This document shows, piece by piece, positions 62,498 through 64,000 of a stretch of 64,000 nt of DNA (its first letter is position 1; each line of letters starts with the position of its first letter). The position numbers were made by a program, and so were the translations under genes. Source of the stretch: Ornithobacterium rhinotracheale (lineage in GTDB: Bacteria; Bacteroidota; Bacteroidia; Flavobacteriales; Weeksellaceae); NCBI RefSeq assembly GCF_004088395.1, contig NZ_CP035107.1:632501-696500 (forward strand). Direction: 5' to 3'. The notes beneath the pieces are model-generated. The model worked only from the letters and a program-made list of their open reading frames with translations. It was not told the DNA's origin and did not search any database.

Positions 62498-62815
62498 AAG
62501 ATTGAGGTGGTCGTGGCTTACTTATTAGCTGATACAATCCTGATGTTGCTTTTATTTAGTTATAGGCAACGCCACTCACTGATAGAATTAAATTCGTACA
62601 TTTGTTGAAACTATCAACTATGACAGATTCAAATAATATAGAACATAAGACAATTCTTCTTGCAGGTCTATCAATAGAACTTCTAATAATATTGATAAAT
62701 ATTTGCAAGATTGGAATTTCTCTTCACACGTCAGCCAAATTCTGCGTGTGGAACACTTTCGTGTACTTAACATAAAACGTATCTGCCAGTCTTGTCCCAA
62801 CCTCAATCCTAAAAA
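62498..62815 (-). ncRNA. Predicted reverse-transcriptase-associated structured ncRNA
   Basis: The minus strand folds into nested stems. GATTGAGGT (62808 to 62800) pairs with ACCTCAATC (62508 to 62500), with two further pairs after a bulge, closing the whole region 17 nt before the RT start. Inside: GC.GATAC/GTATC.GC (62786 to 62779 with 62535 to 62528), ACAC-GAAA-GTGT (a GNRA tetraloop hairpin, 62764 to 62753), CACACG/CGTGTG (62750 to 62725), TCTTGCA/TGCAAGA (62710 to 62658, extended by AATTC/GAATT), GTTGA/TCAAC (62618 to 62604) and GTTGC/GCAAC (62570 to 62545). Such a leader is the known layout for DRT-type and retron RTs. A weak promoter (TTG, then TATAATTT at 62835) lies upstream. Confidence 0.65.
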
Positions 62816-62876
62816 GAGGTATGTCATAAATTATACCAATCTGTTTTCAGTCCAATATTGTGTATTTCTCTTATAA

Positions 62877-62886
62877 TGTCATGACA
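62877..62886. promoter_or_regulatory. Ten-bp perfect palindrome in the mobilization/RT intergenic region
   Basis: TGTCATGACA, located about 45 nt upstream of the candidate ncRNA promoter and about 75 nt downstream of the mobilization-associated gene. It could be an operator half-site or arise by chance; nothing nearby tells which. Confidence 0.2.
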
Positions 62887-62959
62887 AAATGTCTTTTTTA
62901 TGGTAGAGGAATTGGTGTTAGGCATATAATCGACCATTAGATAATATTTTATATCTGTT

Positions 62960-63430
62960 TCATTGTCTATTCCTCTTCCACTTCTCAAAAGCTTTTTTAC
63001 CTTCCTTTGAATTGTCTAAAAATGATTGAAAATATGATTTCATTCCTTCGTATTTTTCCACCTGTTTCCTGTAATCCTTTACTTCATTTGTCATTTTATT
63101 AAAACTATAAAAAGATATTCCCGAAATGATTACTATATAGACAAACAACCCAAACAGTATATACATTGCCATTTTTGGGATATTGAGTAAAGCTTTCAAT
63201 GATTTTAATTGATTTGTCATTAAAGTGTCAATTTCATTCATCGATGATTGAAGTTTTGATGAATCTACATCGATATGTATATTCTTAGCTTCAGTCACAT
63301 GGCTTTTTATGGCATTTTCAATTTGAGTTATGTGTTTTTCGTTGGTTTCCATGCGTTTTGTATGTTCTGAAATAGCTTCAAATAATATTTTTCCTATTTC
63401 TTCATTGGAGATTCTTCGTTTTGCGCTCAT
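62960..63430 (-). CDS. Mobilization-associated membrane coiled-coil protein
   Basis: A 156-residue protein. Residues 1 to 85 are charged and helical (KRRISNEEIGKILFEAISEHTKRM), a single transmembrane helix spans about 88 to 112 (MAMYILFGLFVYIVIISGISF), and the C-terminal 45 residues are a basic coiled coil. It has no known catalytic motif. It begins within the last codon of the relaxase gene (TAATG overlap of one base), so the two are translated together; this suggests a role in tethering or docking the relaxase complex for transfer, which is inference. Confidence 0.65.
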   Translation of the reverse strand: MSAKRRISNEEIGKILFEAISEHTKRMETNEKHITQIENAIKSHVTEAKNIHIDVDSSKLQSSMNEIDTLMTNQLKSLKALLNIPKMAMYILFGLFVYIVIISGISFYSFNKMTNEVKDYRKQVEKYEGMKSYFQSFLDNSKEGKKAFEKWKRNRQ

Positions 63431-64000
63431 TATCGTTTTCTTTTATAAGTTAAATTTGTTTGATTGATTTTTAGTTCGCTTCCAAGTGTTATATTATTTA
63501 ATAATTTCTGTTGAGTAGCTGTAAGTTTTAGCCCTGTAAAATCAATACCTCGTTTTTTCATATGCTTTAGACTGAACTCTTTGCCAAGATCAGAGGCTTT
63601 GATTCCCAGTATTTCGCCCTTTTTGCGTCCACTTTTATAAATCCGTTCATCATATTGCTTTTTCTCTTCTGCACTCATAAATCTAAAACCTTGTGTTTCT
63701 CCTTTTTTGTTTTTCATTGGTACCATGTGTATGTTGTGGCTTTGCAAATCATCTATTACTTCAAAAATTGATTTAGACCATTGAGTTTCTTGGAGAAACA
63801 TCTTTTTGTAATAAGCCCTTAAATTTTCTTGTTCTCTCTGTTTTCTTTCTGCAATCATTTTAGCCGTCGTTAAACCATATTTTTCTGCAATTTTTTGAGA
63901 GAGAATTTGTGTTCTTTTACCAATTCTAAAATCGTTTAATGCGGAACCTGTTTGAGGGTTTATGCGATTGGCTATGATATGGATATGTTTTGTCTTGGTG
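63430..64000 (-). CDS. Relaxase/mobilization nuclease, C-terminal part (cut by the window edge)
   Basis: The reading frame stays open to the window end, so the N-terminus is missing; about 189 codons remain. The first visible part reads TKTKHIHIIANRINPQTG: HIHIIANRI is the HxH metal-binding motif of MobA/VirD2-type relaxases (pfam03432). A lysine/glutamine-rich helical region follows (SQKIAEKYGLTTAK), and the tail resembles that of Bacteroidota MobB-type relaxases. The protein nicks oriT DNA and starts conjugative mobilization. The tyrosine nucleophile lies in the missing N-terminus. It begins a mobilization module that extends beyond the window. Confidence 0.82.
   Translation of the reverse strand, partial: TKTKHIHIIANRINPQTGSALNDFRIGKRTQILSQKIAEKYGLTTAKMIAERKQREQENLRAYYKKMFLQETQWSKSIFEVIDDLQSHNIHMVPMKNKKGETQGFRFMSAEEKKQYDERIYKSGRKKGEILGIKASDLGKEFSLKHMKKRGIDFTGLKLTATQQKLLNNITLGSELKINQTNLTYKRKR

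Noticed and set aside
60924-62537. Longer RT frame from the TTG at 62537
   Set aside because: The extra 18 residues overlap the ncRNA closing stem and are unlike an RT N-terminus; the ATG at 62483 gives MDCEWLKFKK.
62618-62827. Ordinary 69-residue protein gene
   Set aside because: It lies across the folded RNA, has no recognised family, and is better treated as a frame within the ncRNA; kept as a finding instead.
60924-62830. Retron (Ec86-like)
   Set aside because: The protein is longer than retron RTs, has a different N-terminus, and no a1/a2-flanked msr/msd with a branching G is evident, although a structured RNA is present.
1-64000. tRNA or rRNA genes
   Set aside because: I looked for cloverleaf or rRNA sequence in the intergenic gaps and saw none.

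Overview
The window looks like a chromosome segment from a member of the Bacteroidota, most likely class Flavobacteriia. The DNA is AT-rich. Promoter-like boxes of the Bacteroidota form TAnnTTTG precede several genes. Shine-Dalgarno sequences are mostly absent. The gene content also fits: a TonB-dependent receptor, an LptD-like protein, a NatAB-type exporter, a FucP-family sugar transporter and an OprO/P porin. Several neighbourhoods (amidase/LptD/RidA, Nif3 with a COG1579 protein) are typical of flavobacteria. A relative of Ornithobacterium or another Weeksellaceae genus is possible, but I cannot confirm genus from sequence alone.

Positions 1 to about 48,960 are ordinary core genome. In order they hold: the end of an AIR-synthase-like gene, a ThiE-like gene and a Trm112-like gene; dipeptidase PepE; PncB; divergent Dps and OxyR; Nif3-like and COG1579 proteins; an ABC exporter pair; a PdaC-like deacetylase lipoprotein; a TPP riboswitch driving a TonB receptor (probable thiamine uptake); Ndk; NhaC; UvrA; a galactose cluster (galM, MFS transporter, galK); ThyA; an Ala-rich lipoprotein; a sigma-54 response regulator without an HTH; a MATE pump; Ddl and CoaD; TrmB; an M48 protease; an active/inactive M16 pair; a DUF59 protein; an SPFH protein; a 263-bp MITE-like element; an Fe-S membrane oxidoreductase; an MCE protein; an amidase divergent from LptD; RidA; RNase HII; a Tat phosphoesterase with NadD; RecX; PabB with a class IV aminotransferase; a porin; and a DUF4286 protein.

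From about 48,960 to the end the window is accessory DNA. It opens with a decayed IS256-family transposase fragment. A histidine phosphatase follows, then a tightly packed five-gene minus-strand operon read mod, AlbA_2/GHKL-type protein, res, PLD-SNF2 helicase, DUF4391: a type III restriction-modification core with three extra genes. Upstream of that operon is a stand-alone reverse transcriptase of the unknown-group/DRT kind. It is preceded by a roughly 310-nt region that folds into nested stem-loops enclosed by a 9 to 11 bp long-range helix ending 17 nt before the RT start, so I read it as a reverse-transcriptase-associated ncRNA. The window ends in a mobilization module (a small membrane coiled-coil protein and a relaxase cut by the window edge), suggesting that the defence genes sit on or beside a mobilizable element.

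The most interesting parts are the RT with its predicted ncRNA (including a 71-codon stop-free frame running through that RNA), the five-gene restriction/helicase operon with an in-frame 21-bp repeat array, and the MITE-like element whose insertion appears to have supplied the last base of a stop codon.
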